A stretch of DNA of 64,000 nt from Laccaria trichodermophora (Eukaryota > Basidiomycota > Agaricomycetes > Agaricales > Hydnangiaceae). The stretch is from the NCBI GenBank assembly GCA_018417955.1, contig JACTVC010000005.1:682001-746000 (forward strand). Direction: 5' to 3'. This document shows, one piece after another, positions 47,496 through 57,621 of this stretch. A program made the translations under genes and the position numbers. Below the pieces are notes generated by a model. That model did not search any database, was not told where the DNA came from, and saw only the letters and a program-made list of their open reading frames with translations. Position 1 is the first letter of the stretch. Each line of letters begins with the position of its first letter.

Positions 47496-50400
47496 ATGCG
47501 TGGTTTGCGCGCTTCTACAATCTGGCTTCGCAACTTATCCCTTCATCACCTGCGTACAATGACAACAGAGGCTTCATCTGCTGGAAATGTTATCGATGGG
47601 ACAACCTTGGCAAAGTTTTTATATCTTCTTCCTTAGGTGATCTCTTGGCTTTACCCTTTCTCTAGGTCGATTCGCGATGGCGTCAAGGCCCGCATTAAAT
47701 CTGTGCAGTCCAAATACCCTCGCTTCCAGCCCCAATTGGCTATACTGCAAGCTGGAGAACGTCCTGATTCAACTGTTTACGTCCGTATGAAGGCCAAAGC
47801 TGCCAGTGAAGTCGGTATTCAGCTTCGGCACGTTAAAGTCCCTCTCGAGTCCACTGCAGACGAGATTGTGGAGATCGTGCGCAAGTTAAATGAAGACGAA
47901 CAAGTCAGCGGAATTCTTGTTCAGCTACCACTCGGCGACCACATTCAACCCGCAGATGTGCGATTGGTGACGGAGGCCGTAAGTCCTGAGAAGGATGTTG
48001 ATGGGTAGGAGACTTATTTCCTTTTGTTCCTTCCCTCTTATGACTCGCCTCCGACGAGTAGATTCCATGCGTATAACATCGGCCACTTGTCGTCTCGCGC
48101 ATCTGACCCGCTTTTCGCCCCTTGCACCCCTGCGGCTGTTATCCGGCTGCTTGAGTCCACTGGTGTTGAAATATCTGGTTCAAACGCAGTTGTTCTTGGT
48201 CGTAGCGATATTGTAGGCAACCCTGTATCTGCGCTTTTGAGACATCGGGATGCAACAGTCACTCAATGCCATACCCGCACCAAGAATGTTGAAGAAATTG
48301 TATGTCTTTGCCGCTACCCCTTTCAGAAGAGCCTAACTATTCCAAGGTGAAAACTGCCGATATCGTGGTGGCTGCTGTTGGTCAACCAGAGTTCGTAAAA
48401 GGGTCTTGGATCAAACCTGGCGCCGTCGTGATTGACGTTGGCATAAATTACATTCCTGGTATGCTCATTTTGACATTTTTGGGTATAATAAGCAAACCAA
48501 TTTAAGATGCAACAAAGAAGTCTGGGAGCCGTTTGGTTGGGGATGTTGAATATGCCTCCGCTTCTACCGTTGCGTCCCATATCACACCAGTTCCAGGGGG
48601 TGTGGGACCGATGACTGTTGCCATGTTGATGGAAAATACTTTGCAATCTGCTACACGTCATTGGGAAGCTTCTAGAGCTTTAAAAGTCAAGCCATTGAAG
48701 CTAAACCTACTGGAAAATGTTCCCAGCGACATTGAAATTGCCATGGCTCAGACACCGAAGCCAGTTGTACAGCTCTCTCGCGAAATCGGCTTGCTACCTG
48801 ACGAGTTGGAAAGCTATGGAAAGTACAAAGCCAAAGTCGACCTTGGTGTTTTGAAACGCTTGGCGCACCGAAAGGATGGGAAATACATCATTGTCTCTGG
48901 GTATGTTATAATGATATCTAAATGACTTCAGTCTAATTTGAATAGCATAACACCAACGCCATTGGGCGAAGGCAAATCTACGACTACTATTGGTTTGGCA
49001 CAAGCCCTAGGGGCAGAGCTTGGTCGCCCGGCATTTGCTTGTGTTCGCCAACCCAGTCAAGGACCCACGTTTGGCATCAAAGGCGGGGCAGCTGGAGGCG
49101 GCTATAGTCAAGTGATTCCTATGGACGAAGTGAGGCGAATTTAGGTTCAAGTTTCGCGCCATCTGATTTGGAACAGTTCAATTTGCACCTGACTGGAGAC
49201 ATTCATGCAATTACCGCCGCAAATAACCTCCTAGGTGGGAAACGACTTCGCTATGTACTTTCCTTCGATTAACGAATGGTTCTCTACAGCCGCTGCCCTC
49301 GACGCACGCATATTCCATGAAGCGACTCAAAGCGATAAGGTATTGTCATAAACGCCTTGATGGGATTCTCTTTAACCTTTTAAAGGCCCTATATAGTCGT
49401 TTGGTGCCGACGAAGAAGGGAAAGCGTGAATTTGCACCCCTCATGTTGAAGCGCCTCCAGAAACTTGGAATCGACAAAACAAACCCGAACGATCTGACTC
49501 CTGAGGAAATTACCCGCTTCTCTCGACTGGACGTGGATTTAGACACGATAACCTGGAACCGAGTATTGGATACCAACGATCGCTTCCTGCGAAAAGTAAC
49601 CATTGGCCGTAATTCGACCGAACAGGGCCACGAACGTGAAGCTGGATTTGACATTGCCGTAGCCAGCGAATGCATGGCCATCCTTGCTCTTTCAACCAGT
49701 TTGCAAGATATGAGGGAACGCCTCGGTTCCATGGTAGTTGCGACGAGCAGACAAGGTGATGCCATCACAGCTGACGACCTTGGAGTGTCTGGGGCTTTAG
49801 CAGTTCTCCTCAAGGACGCCATCAAACCTAATTTGATGCAGACACTTGAGGTAGGTATCTTCTTTGCCTTTTCAAGTTCCATCTTACGACCCTCGCCTCC
49901 TCTAGGGTACTCCCGTCTTCGTACACGCTGGCCCCTTTGCCAATATTGCTCATGGAAACTCTTCTATCCTTGCTGATCTTGTGGCTTTGAAATTGGCCGG
50001 TACGGAAGAAGGGGATTCTGAAGATCGAGCTGGTTATGTCCTCACCGAGGCTGGATTCGGTGCTGACATGGGTCTGGAAAAGTTTTGCAATATTAAATGC
50101 CGTACTAGCGGCCTCAAGCCAAATGCAACGGTCATTGTTGTGACTACACGGGCCTTGAAAATGCACGGCGGGGGACCAGATGTGGTTCCAGGAAAACCTT
50201 TGCATGAAACTTATACAAAAGAAGATCTTATCACATTAAAGGAAGGTTGCAAGAACCTCACCAAGCACATCCAGAATTCGCGGAGATTTCATCTCAAGGT
50301 TATCGTTGCTATCAACCAATTTTCGTCAGTATCGATAACATTCCCTCAACGTGATGCCTAATCATGTCATGACTTCAGCTCTGATACCGCAGCTGAACTC

Positions 50401-51061
50401 GCACTCGTTCGTGACGAAGCCCTTGCTAACGGCGCAGATGCTGCCGTTGTGAGCAACCATTGGGCGAAGGGTGGTGCTGGTGCACGTGCCCTCGCTGAAG
50501 CAGTTGTCGCGATTTGCGAAGGGCCGTCCCGTTTCAGATTTCTCTATGATCTCGACTTTTCTATAGACGACAAAATAGAAATAATTGGAAGGCAGATTTA
50601 TGGCGCTGACGGCATTGAGTTGAGCGACCTAGCACGCACCCAGATCGAGACATACACCCGACAGGGTTATAGTCGTCTTCCCGGTATGTTACCCTCACAT
50701 TATCGTTGGTCATTGTTTGATAATGATTCGTTGCAGTTTGCATAGCGAAAACTCAATATTCCTTCTCACATGACCCCAAGCTCAAAAACGTCCCGAAAGG
50801 TTCGTCATACTCTCGAATATTTCCAACGTAGACTCACACAGCGCGGCACAGGCTTTACTCTCCCGATACGTGCCGTGCGGTTGTCTGCGGGCGCTGGGTT
50901 CTTGTATCCCATCTTGGGCGACATGCAAACTATGCCAGGTCTTGGGACACGTCCTGGTAGGATTAAATTACCTCGTCTTGATTCTACAAATTAATGATTT
51001 TGTAGGATTTTGGGAAGTTGATCTTGATCCTGAATCAGGAAGAGTTGTTGGGTTGTTCTAA
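47496..51061 (+). CDS. MIS1: Trifunctional C1-tetrahydrofolate synthase (MTHFD1 type)
   Basis: Carries 5,10-methylene-THF dehydrogenase, methenyl-THF cyclohydrolase and 10-formyl-THF synthetase. N-terminal dehydrogenase/cyclohydrolase: [18 protein letters not shown] with the catalytic Lys, [38 protein letters not shown] (NADP site), [20 protein letters not shown]. Synthetase part: [17 protein letters not shown] (ATP loop), [39 protein letters not shown], and the end [29 protein letters not shown]. About ten short introns. The first ATG gives a 21-residue presequence rich in Arg, Ser and Leu; an in-frame second ATG at 47559 starts [10 protein letters not shown], suiting a cytosolic form. Yeast has separate mitochondrial MIS1 and cytosolic ADE3; here one gene may serve both places. 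Confidence 0.94.
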
Positions 51062-51512
51062 AGTGTTAGATCTGGACGTTCGCATGGACCACATCGACAG
51101 ATATAAGTTTCATATACCGGCACAAAATATGTGGAGATCTTGGTGTAACAATATAGAAAGCGGTTATCCATCAGAATCATAAGCTCGATTCACTTCATCT
51201 TGCCCCTCGTCGTTGCTCTGCAGAGTAGGGCGTTGACCGATCTCTCCTTCAAATTTTGGGTAATCACTTGAACGGCGACATCGAGATTAAGCTGGGATAC
51301 AGGACTGGCAGAGTTACTTACGATGCATGAGCTTATGATGACGGACCAGAATCGAAGGAGATATGAAATTCACTATTCAAGTGGCCATTTCAAACCAACA
51401 AGTTTTCCACCCTGAGTACCTATAAAGTACGCCAATAGCTACCAATGGTATATACGTTACCACATAACTTGACGAGACGGTTTCCAAATATGTAAGCATA
51501 TAAAAACGTACT
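51062..51512. other. Intergenic region with a possible small minus-strand exon
   Basis: 451 bp between the stops of two convergent genes. On the minus strand an open 58-codon frame (about 51184-51357) ends NLKERSVNALLCRATTRG..., and an overlapping frame ends with an acidic tail EGQDEVNRAYDSDG at 51164. Neither has a clear start or family, so I do not call a gene. Confidence 0.35.
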
Positions 51513-52451
51513 TCAGAACTGGTGATTGAACACCTCCTCGTCCGTTGTTGCAACAGGTTTGTTATCTTGTTCCCCCTCAATCCCACGAGCACCGTAAAGA
51601 CCGCCTTCTGGGTCTTCTGGAAATGCCGCTCCCTCTGTAGCACTACCACTAGATGTCGCAGACGATCTGCGTTTCTTTTTCTTCTTCTTCCGTAATTCCT
51701 CATCAGGAGAGGCTGAATATGCATCTCGAGTCCTTGCCCATCTGTCTTTCTTTTCCTTCTTCTTTTTCCCTCCCTTAGCGGCGACCGGAACTTCTGCTAC
51801 ATCATCGAAATTGGCAGGGTAATGCCAGCGACCGGACGACGAGCCAGCGTTGTCTTTGTCGGGATTGTAGTAGTTTTCGTCTTCGGGCCGCCAAAGATCC
51901 CCATTTGGTTGTCGTCGTGGCTTGCCTCCCTGATCGACGGAGGAAAGGTCAATACTGGAATTTTGCTCTTGCCCTTCTTCGTAGGGCTGCCCCTCAAGCG
52001 TCGATCGTGGGAGGCGGTCATTATACCGCGATGCCCACTGTGATTTACGTTCCTTGCGTTTGATCTCTGAGGTATCAACGAGTCCATATTTCTGGATCCA
52101 CTTTGGAGTACGAGCGTGATTCTTGTTGTTCCGGATGTTCTGAATATAAAAATTGTGGACATGGCCTGAGTACTTAAGGTCAGATTGGCTGGCTGCTGGT
52201 TTAAGCGCGTAAGAGACAGACCAGGAATATAGCCGCAGATTGTTAGCAAAAGATTGAGCCAAAAGTCCGAACCAATCCCAAACCTTGCAGCCACGGCTAG
52301 GGATCTTAATTAAGCCAAGATGCATGGTACGTGGGGTATTGTACACACCTAAAGGAGGAAAGAGAGTCCCCAAGATAAAAAGGATAACAGCATAGCCGTG
52401 ATGACGCCTTGGGGTGAGGTCAATCTTGGTAGGAACATAGCTGGACATCAC
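51513..52451 (-). CDS. Pmp3/Sna-family (UPF0057) membrane protein with long basic tail
   Basis: The N-terminal module is the two-helix Pmp3 fold: LTPRRHHGYAVILFILGTLFPPLA, then VAARFGIGSDFWLNLLLTICGYIPG, and HVHNFYIQNIRNN. Plain Pmp3 proteins (about 55 aa) tune plasma-membrane potential and ion tolerance; forms with extended tails such as yeast Sna3/Sna4 sit on endosomes and vacuoles. Here the tail is about 200 aa, hydrophilic, with a run of lysines (RKKKKKKRRSS) and an acidic end. Removing a 52-nt and a 56-nt intron is needed to build the second helix, but the unspliced sequence is also one open frame because the introns total 108 nt and hold no stop. The start could be Met1 or Met2 of MMSSYVP. 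Divergent from the zinc-finger gene over 193 bp. Confidence 0.82.
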   Translation of the reverse strand: MMSSYVPTKIDLTPRRHHGYAVILFILGTLFPPLGVYNTPRTMHLGLIKIPSRGCKVWDWFGLLAQSFANNLRLYSWSVSYALKPAASQSDLKYSGHVHNFYIQNIRNNKNHARTPKWIQKYGLVDTSEIKRKERKSQWASRYNDRLPRSTLEGQPYEEGQEQNSSIDLSSVDQGGKPRRQPNGDLWRPEDENYYNPDKDNAGSSSGRWHYPANFDDVAEVPVAAKGGKKKKEKKDRWARTRDAYSASPDEELRKKKKKKRRSSATSSGSATEGAAFPEDPEGGLYGARGIEGEQDNKPVATTDEEVFNHQF

Positions 52452-52550
52452 TTCAGACGTCGATGGGCACGTTTAGGCCACAGCTGCTTCGGAAATCCAG
52501 GGCGCCTTAGTGGTAGTAGGTTGCAAGCGGGATAGGAGTATGAGTGTGAT

Positions 52551-52577
52551 AATAAAAATAATAAATAAATAAATAAA
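52551..52577 (+). repeat. AATA/ATAA microsatellite
   Basis: Repeated AAT(A) units in the divergent gap between the Sna-family and zinc-finger genes, 70-95 bp before the latter's ATG. It may act as a nucleosome-poor promoter tract. Confidence 0.7.
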
Positions 52578-52644
52578 GTAAACTATCCTCTCAACCACAC
52601 TAGCATTTTGTTTCCATTCATCCTCCTTGCGCCAACCTGCTATC

Positions 52645-54605
52645 ATGGAGCATGGCGACCATGTTTTGAATCTGTCCGACGTGGTACACGATGATACTAT
52701 AGGCGACGACGGAGATACAGACTTGAACTCCCGTCACCACCACGGACGTTCTGCAGAGTTCGACCCAACCTCTTCCATGCTAGCTCCCTTGCATGACAGT
52801 TATCCAATCTCCGAACAATCCTCCCACCATATCTCACCCGCCGACACGTATTCAGTTGAGATGCTCGAACGTGAGATCGCAAGCCTTCTCAACCAGAATG
52901 CTTCAGCTGCGTCTGCAGCTCTTCTTAGTGCTGCCGCCCAACAACGCCAAGCTAACATGGAACTCGGAAGAGGAAGCAACGGGTGCATGGTCGAGCAATC
53001 GGAGAACCATAATGTGGCTGGAATCGGTATTGGCCTCAGCGGGTTGGCTGCTGTGCTTCAGGCAGTTCAGGCACAAGCCGTCAGTGAACGTGGAAGCGAG
53101 CAGCAAGGCATTGCGGAGAAAGAACAAAGGACGACTAGGACGGCCCCAGCATTCCATTCTCTCACTGCTGGACAAACCCAAGAAGTTGATCGGAGAAAGA
53201 GAAGACGGGGTGAAGGGAAAGGCGGCTCAGAGGGTTCGGATTACCTTTTCTCAGATGGCGAGGACTCTAGTGATAGGGGCAATCTCGCTGAAGCCCAAGG
53301 CAGACATACGCCCCTGCCACACCGTCAAACCGAGCATCCAACAGCTGGGTCATCTATGGAGGAACTACCACCTGTCACGGGTGAATTTTCCGATATCAGT
53401 GACATTCTAAATCACTTCACCTCCCAATTTGAGCCAGAGCGAGTACATGGTACAAGTAACGGCCTGTCGACGCCAGATGCATCCCCCGTCATCTCACATT
53501 CCCGCATTGTAGAATCCCAACTACAGGCACCATCGCCCCTACCTATTCTAGCCCCTTCAAATCGCCTTGGTGCACCCCAGCCTGTAGCCTCTACATCTTA
53601 CACTCCCCAAGTGAGTGACATGACGAGCAAGAAAGTCAAGAAGACCAAGGACAGAGAAAAGGGTCCTCTTCTCCATACTTGCGAACAAGAGCAGTGTCAG
53701 AAGTCTTTTACTCGTCGAAGCGACCTAGCTCGCCATATGCGCATCCATACAGGCGAAAGACCATTTTTATGCTCGCACAATGGTTGTGGCAAGACCTTCA
53801 TTCAGGTATGCCGCCCTTACATCCTTGATAGCAGATTTTCAAATATTCGCAGCGGTCAGCCTTGCATGTTCATTCACGTGTACACACGGGAGAGAAGCCT
53901 CACTGTTGCGAATATCCAGGTTGTGGCAAGACATTTGGTGACTCAAGTAGTCTTGCTCGACACCGACGAACACATACAGGAAAACGACCGTACAAGTGCG
54001 AGGATCCATCTTGCGAGAAGACTTTCACCCGAAGAACAACTCTGACAACGCATATGCGAACACATGATCCCACTTGGGAACCGGATCCTACCGTGTACGT
54101 TTCCGATTGAAGTGCATTTGTTTCTCGTGCTTATGCTTTTTGTAGGAAATACAATTTCAAAGGGAAAAAACGTAAAATCGGAGAGGACGAGGACGAGGAT
54201 TTGGCTGAATCTGTGAGAACAATATCTGCCCTCTTTCAAGTAGGCGGACCGGGGGTTCTACCGCCACGCGATTCAAACTCGGAGGAAACTCTAGAGGTAC
54301 GGGTCGCTAGTATCAGTGCAGAGATCGCGGCAGCCATTGCCCAAGCCCAATCTCGAGTGTACGAAGATGAAGATGACGGAGAAGACGAAGAAGATGCAGG
54401 CGAGGAATCGGGATCAGGTCAGGAAATGGGGGGGCATGAGATGATCGGACCCAACACTAGCGGGATTCGCGGTCTTGATGTGGGAGAGAAGGACGGTCAG
54501 GTTTTAACTCTTGGTGACGAAGACGACGATAGTGATGCATTTCCGATGCCTTTGCGAGTGCGCAAGCCCCGAGAACCAACAATTGGGATGAAGAGGAAAC
54601 GGTAG
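52645..54605 (+). CDS. C2H2 zinc-finger transcription factor (four fingers)
   Basis: Probable sequence-specific DNA-binding regulator. The N-terminal half ([17 protein letters not shown]...) is acidic and Ser/Gln-rich with an Ala-rich helix around [20 protein letters not shown]. Four classical fingers follow: [69 protein letters not shown] and [23 protein letters not shown], joined by TGE/K-R/K-P linkers. An intron splits finger 2, and another follows the last finger. A basic stretch, [15 protein letters not shown], may be a nuclear signal, and the C-terminus is very acidic ([15 protein letters not shown]), like an activation domain. The finger pattern recalls Azf1-type fungal factors, but orthology is uncertain. 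Confidence 0.88.
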
Positions 54606-54984
54606 CTGCTTTTCTGTGTTCAATCATATAACATGACATGAAGTTTGGACGCATGCTTGTGTTGTCCTTCTGATAAGACAAAACACTAATCGGTGACCTT
54701 TCTATCCTTCGCGCTCCTAATGCCTAGCATCCATTTGGTTGACCACCACCAGCGGCACTGACCATTTTAAACTTCGCGGCGACCAGATCATAGACGGCTC
54801 GCCGGCTGGTCAATAATCTGTAGCTGTAAGTATGTTATTTTCGCTGCTTGGTACCATTTCATTCCTTTCCTTCGTTTTGTGCAGTGTACTTCGCGTTGTC
54901 TTGCAGGGCATTGCCTAATATTTACTCTTGTTGACAACATCTTCCACAGTACTCCCTAGGCATCCTCCTTACCTTTCAATTGCC
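54606..54984. other. Intergenic region with possible 5'-UTR intron
   Basis: 379 bp. GTAAGTATGT at 54826 followed by CAG at 54882-54884 (or 54904-54906) would make a 5'-UTR intron of 59-81 nt for the next gene. Otherwise nothing coding is seen. Confidence 0.4.
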
Positions 54985-56297
54985 ATGTCCCATCCACGTA
55001 TCAAAGTACCGGGAAAATCATCTGATATACCCGAGGTATGTATCAGGGAACGTCTCTACATATCACTGTTAATAATCCTCAGCCAAATGATCACCAGCAC
55101 AGACGACCTGTTAAGCGTTTGCGCCTTACAGTCGAATCTGAAGACGACGATGAAAACAAAGAAAAGCCTTCCAGAAACCACTCCCTGCCCTCAAGTTTAG
55201 ATAGCCTCACGGACGACGAACAACCAGAGCCGTCAACGTCAAAGGCTGCAGTTCCCGCTCCACCCAAGAACGTCTTGAAGAAGGGCATGCAAGCCAAGAC
55301 TAAAGCCGGTGGGCCGCAAAGGAAGAAACCGCGGAAACTGGTCGTTACAGATCCAGAGTCGGAGGACTACGACGATTCTGTGCAACAGGCCTCAGAAGAC
55401 GACGACGAGCACGAACCAGTTGTGGAGGATAAACGGCCGAAGGTATCCAAAGACGGCAAAGCTACTGTCAGAAAGGAAGCGGGAGCTCGAAAGGGGGTCA
55501 AGAGACTGCACAAAACTGAATCATTGAGTGTAGCGGAAGCCCAACCGCCCATCGCAAAGGGGGACGCGACAATGCGGCCCGCTCTAAAACTCCCCGAGTT
55601 GCTGATCGACGTTGTGGGGGATGAATCACAAGGAGTGGATAGCCCTCTAGCTAATGTGGATGATTCTGCTGTTTCAGCAGCCAAGAAACGGACGCGACTC
55701 CCAACCATCAAGAAGAACAAGGTTCCCACTTTGACTGCCCCTAGTACACCTTCTACACCAGCCATCGCGTCCAAGCTCGACTCCGCGATTCCCGCGCTAA
55801 AAGTGGGTGAACCGAAGCAGGCCACTACGAGAAAGGCTGCCATTGCCGCTACGGACCTGGATCTAGCCAATCAATCTGTCTACAACGAACTTTTCAGAGT
55901 CTCTTGTTTCTCTGAGTTGTGTATTGTTCTTTGCTCAATCCATTCTCTTGTAGGGCGGCAATACTACCGGGGGAGGGGGCTCAAATCGACGGACGAAGGA
56001 GGAGGAGAGGCGGAAGGAACTTCATAAGATGAGGGAAGATGCGAGAAGCAAGCGGGCTTTGGAAGCGGTGAGTTGGTTGTGTTACTTGCGTGTCGAATGG
56101 ACAAAATGACTGTGATTTAGACTGTGGCATTCGATTTACAAGCTCAGCACGAGAAGATATCGCGGTTTGAAGATAAACTCAAAGCTGCGCATAGCTCGGC
56201 CCTATATCCCAATTTTCTGGCGGCGAAGTGGAGGGAAGAGTATGAGCTGGAGCGAAGACGGAAAGAGAGGGCGCAAGAGGAATGGCTTGCCAGTTGA
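54985..56297 (+). CDS. Lysine-rich disordered nuclear-type protein, unidentified
   Basis: Starts MSHPRIKVPGKSSDIPE, spliced over a 47-nt intron to PNDHQHRRPVKRLRLTVE. The bulk is disordered with alternating basic and acidic runs (QRKKPRKLVVTDPESEDYDD, KEAGARKGVKRLHK, AAKKRTRLPTIKKNK) and possible nuclear localisation signals. The C-terminal part is helical and charged: SNRRTKEEERRKELHKMREDARSKRALEA, then TVAFDLQAQHEKISRFEDKLKAAH and a conserved-looking end, YPNFLAAKWREEYELERRRKERAQEEWLAS. No enzymatic motif. The last helical segment would be the place to search for homologs. Convergent with the GCIP-family gene, 35 bp between stops. A chromatin- or nucleolus-associated role is only a guess from composition. 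Confidence 0.7.
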
Positions 56298-56332
56298 TGT
56301 TTTGGGATAGCTTATACGATGTTATGATGAAT

Positions 56333-57535
56333 CTATATATTTTCTTTCAAAGTGTCTGCCACAGTCCGTCTCGATAGCTCTATTTGCTCAAAGCAAGTGG
56401 AGAACCATGTCTTCTTGCTTTTGGCATTTGTTCCCGGACCATCTGAAAGGGATAAATTGCTCAGTCCTACTTCTATCTCTTGTTCAGCTTCAAGACTGAT
56501 AACTAGTGATCGAATCTCGGTCATCACTGTGTTGAACAACGCCAAGTGTTCGGCAACAGCCTCCTGGTTTTGAGGTGGGTACATGGTGGAGATGAGTTCA
56601 TCTGAGGCTGCAAGAAGCGCAGGTGAGGACAGGGCAAGTTTATCTAGCAGGGTGTTGGTGTCGCTTTGGATGATTGGCGGGATCTTTGGAGGGGTCAGCA
56701 GCTTCTTTATCGTGCGCTGGTGTAGAAGGGTGGAGAGTTTGATGAGGGTCAACACCTTTGGCCTGATTAGTACGTGGATGGAGATAACTTTACTAGCAAC
56801 AAACTTTTTCTGTTCGTTGCAGCTCGAGAGGCGATAATTTAGCGTTGGGACCTAGTCCAAGATCATCCCAGCCGTCATCTAGATCTTCGATATCATCTGA
56901 TGGTTTGCACATTTCTTGAATCTCGTCCAAGCCATCGACGAGAGAGTCGTGATCTCGTTGCCAAACTTTGCGAACGGCGTCGTAATTGTTACTCGAAAGA
57001 GCACGCTCTCTGTCAATAGCTTCATGTACTGCACCAGTCCTCAACATGTAGTCACCTGCGGCTGATCCCTCGATTGAATCCAAAGTGGTATTGTGAATAG
57101 CGAGAAGAGATTGAACAAAGGATTTGATAGCAGCGATGATACTCTGCGCCGCAGATGCGATCTCTTTGAATAAAGCCTCGCCATGGCGTCGATGAATCAT
57201 ACCGAGGCAATGGACGAGTCTGGAGATGTTATTGGATGTGTCGGTCAAAGGCGCGATTGATGCTGTATATTCTGGCGACGCGGGATTGAGAGTAAGGGCT
57301 ACCTTTGTGGTGGATGCATGAAGGAGAGAGAGGATGGAAAGGAAATCCTTGTGGAGGACGGAGAAATTGTGTGAGGATGGTTCTGGGTTGACATCATCTG
57401 GCAAGACTGCCAGAGCAGCATCGCAGTTGTTCAAGACCAAGTTTAAAGCAAAGATTGCTGGTTATTGTCAGTACATAATGCGATATCAAAGCAAGATGAA
57501 ATATCTTTACATTTTTGTTGCGATGAGCTTGACAT
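56333..57535 (-). CDS. GCIP-family protein (cyclin-D1-binding protein 1-like)
   Basis: Helical-bundle protein of the Grap2/cyclin-D-interacting family, whose animal members bind cyclin D1 and repress transcription; the fungal role is not established. Exon 1 encodes MSSSSQQK and joins over an intron of about 53 nt to IFALNLVLNNCDAALAVLPDD. Family-like blocks: FLSILSLLHASTTKVALTLNP, SRLVHCLGMIH, SAAQSIIAAIKSFVQSLL, then DRERALSSNNYDAVRKVWQ, DDGWDDLGLGPNAKLSPLELQRTEK and the second helical half LTLIKLSTLLHQRTIKKLL. Three exons. The family call rests on recalled pattern of the DDGWDDL...L-x-P-x-E-x-x-R-x-x-K region. Divergent from YME1, with 86 bp between start codons. Confidence 0.78.
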
Positions 57536-57621
57536 CGTTTGAAGAGAACCGAATCACGTGTATTGCTTTTTTTTCTCCGTTCTATTAGAGTTCGACATTG
57601 GTCGTTTTGTCTCTGGCAGCG
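57536..57621. promoter_or_regulatory. Short divergent promoter with E-box, GCIP-like / YME1
   Basis: 86 bp between start codons. A palindromic CACGTG lies at 57555-57560, near the GCIP-like end, followed by a T-rich tract. Being palindromic, the site could serve both directions. Confidence 0.5.

Noticed and set aside
52146..52451. Unspliced continuous ORF as the main Sna-family product
   Set aside because: The spliced form restores the conserved second Pmp3 helix (FGIGSDFWLNLLLTICGYIPG), so the unspliced protein is at best an isoform.
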